NCBI RefSeq assembly: GCF_025699295.1
Contig: NZ_JAILWB010000005.1
Coordinates: 124,001-188,000 of the forward strand
DNA length: 64,000 nt
From: Hydrogenophaga sp.
Lineage (GTDB): Bacteria; Pseudomonadota; Gammaproteobacteria; Burkholderiales; Burkholderiaceae_C
Direction of reading: 5' to 3'
The notes under the pieces were generated by a model. The model was not told the origin of the DNA. It saw only the letters and a list, made by a program, of their open reading frames with translations, and did no database searches. Shown here piece by piece: positions 63,149-64,000 of this stretch. Positions within the stretch are counted from its first letter, which is position 1. Each line of letters begins with the position of its first letter. The translations under genes and the position numbers were made by a program.

Positions 63149-64000
63149 TTACACCAGCACTGCCCTCACTTGTCCGGCCACCGCCTCCGCGAAGGCCGGG
63201 TCGTTGATGTGGTGCGGCAGCCTGATCAGCAGGTGCGTGTCGCTCACCACGAACAGGCGCTTCAGGGTGTCGAACAGCACGGCGTCGGCGGCCGGGTCGT
63301 GAAACGGCTGGCCGGGTGCGTCGATCATCGACAACCCGCCCAGCGGCAGCAGCAGCCGCACCGGGCCGGGCGCGCGGTTGAGCTGTTCGGCGATGCGCCG
63401 CGCCGCCGCTTCCAGCTCCTGCGCGTTGCTGCGCATGAGCGTCACGTCGGCGTTGTGCACGTGAAAGCGGCGGCCCTTGTGCCGTTCGGGAATGGTGGAC
63501 GGGGCGCCCCAGTTGATCATGTCCAGCGCGCCGACCGAGCCGATCCAGGGCAGGCCGTGGCGCGCGGCGGCATCGAGCCGGTCGGGGCCGGCGTCGCACA
63601 CGCCGCCGGCCAGGTGCTGGCCCACTTCGGTGGTGGTGATGTCCACGACCGCGCGCAGCAGGCCGGCGGCCGCCAGGGCTTCGAGCGTGCGGCCGCCCGC
63701 GCCGTTGGCGTGGAACACCTGGGCGTCGAAGTCGTCCTGCAGCAGCCCGCGCACGGCCTGCACGCAGGGGGTGGTGACACCGAACATGGTCAGGCCGATG
63801 GCGGGCTTGTCCTGCGCGCTGTCCACCGGGACGCGGTGCTGCAGCATGCCCACCAGCGCGTGTGCCGCGTTGGCCAGGATGGTGCGCGAGAGCCGGTTGA
63901 GGCCGGCGATGTCGGTCACCGGGTACATCAGCGTCATGTCCACCACGCCCACGTAGGCCGCCACGTTGCCCGCCGCCATGGTGGAGACCAGCAGCTTCGG
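63149..64000 (-). CDS. Tm-1-like/UPF0261 ATP-binding protein, C-terminal part
   Basis: The gene begins beyond the right edge; 284 codons are visible, the first reading KLLVSTMAAGNVAAYVGVVD. The family motifs LTMFGVTTPCVQAV, FHANGAGGRTLEALA and GSVGALDMINWG are present. UPF0261 proteins are related to the plant virus-resistance protein Tm-1 and often sit next to a TIM-barrel partner; neither has a well-defined reaction. The family's usual length of about 400 suggests roughly 120 residues are missing. Confidence 0.85.
   Translation of the reverse strand, partial: PKLLVSTMAAGNVAAYVGVVDMTLMYPVTDIAGLNRLSRTILANAAHALVGMLQHRVPVDSAQDKPAIGLTMFGVTTPCVQAVRGLLQDDFDAQVFHANGAGGRTLEALAAAGLLRAVVDITTTEVGQHLAGGVCDAGPDRLDAAARHGLPWIGSVGALDMINWGAPSTIPERHKGRRFHVHNADVTLMRSNAQELEAAARRIAEQLNRAPGPVRLLLPLGGLSMIDAPGQPFHDPAADAVLFDTLKRLFVVSDTHLLIRLPHHINDPAFAEAVAGQVRAVLV

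Overview
The window looks like chromosomal DNA of a high-GC betaproteobacterium of the Comamonadaceae (Hydrogenophaga- or Acidovorax-like). The evidence is the very GC-rich coding sequence, Bug-type tricarboxylate receptors, livHMGF-plus-acyl-CoA-ligase operons and several families of short intergenic palindromes typical of that group. The species is an inference. I see no rRNA, tRNA, CRISPR array, insertion sequence or phage gene, and no gene-free stretch longer than 300 bases.

Region 1 (1-8100): the end of an AtuA-like gene, divergent from a branched-chain-amino-acid-type ABC operon (livH-livM-livG-livF, an acyl-CoA synthetase, livK) closed by a strong intrinsic terminator. Region 2 (8100-12300): an accessory islet of visibly lower GC with a GNAT/DUF1778 toxin-antitoxin pair, a DUF2784 membrane protein, an HNH endonuclease and an AbiEi/AbiEii pair. 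Region 3 (12385-21890): an acyclic-terpene (atu-type) operon on the minus strand in the order atuR-atuB-atuC-atuD-atuE-atuF, followed by a second acyl-CoA dehydrogenase and a thioesterase. Two subunit genes of its geranyl-CoA-type carboxylase carry short palindromic repeats inserted in frame, and the atuE/atuF junction holds a 33-bp duplication around a 107-bp insert. A HepT/MntA pair lies just upstream.

Region 4 (22700-27300): an MGDG-synthase-like glycosyltransferase and two tandem paralogous chemoreceptors. Region 5 (27460-35490): a plus-strand urea-derivative operon with allophanate hydrolase (atzF), a NitT/TauT-type ABC importer, atzG-atzE-atzH, a biuret-hydrolase-like cysteine hydrolase and a GntR regulator. 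Region 6 (35500-42970): a membrane protein of unknown function, a small Cys-rich exported protein and a complete Cus-type copper/silver efflux system (cusCBA) with a CusF-like domain fused to CusB.

Region 7 (43000-51200): small regulator-linked units: AraC/SDR, HxlR/carboxymuconolactone decarboxylase-like, TetR/YciI/Tag with a striking nested dyad, MarR/Bug/DUF3237, and a flavin monooxygenase with an NTF2-like protein. Region 8 (51200-54800): an ECF42-type sigma factor operon with DGPF/YCII, VOC and SRPBCC proteins and a promoter matching the ECF42 consensus as I recall it. Region 9 (54870-64000): a cupin, an endonuclease/exonuclease/phosphatase, an operon of Bug receptor, Asp/Glu-racemase-like protein, Rid protein and penicillin-acylase-type Ntn hydrolase facing an AraC activator, a TPR-methyltransferase, and the C-terminal part of a Tm-1-like protein running off the right edge.
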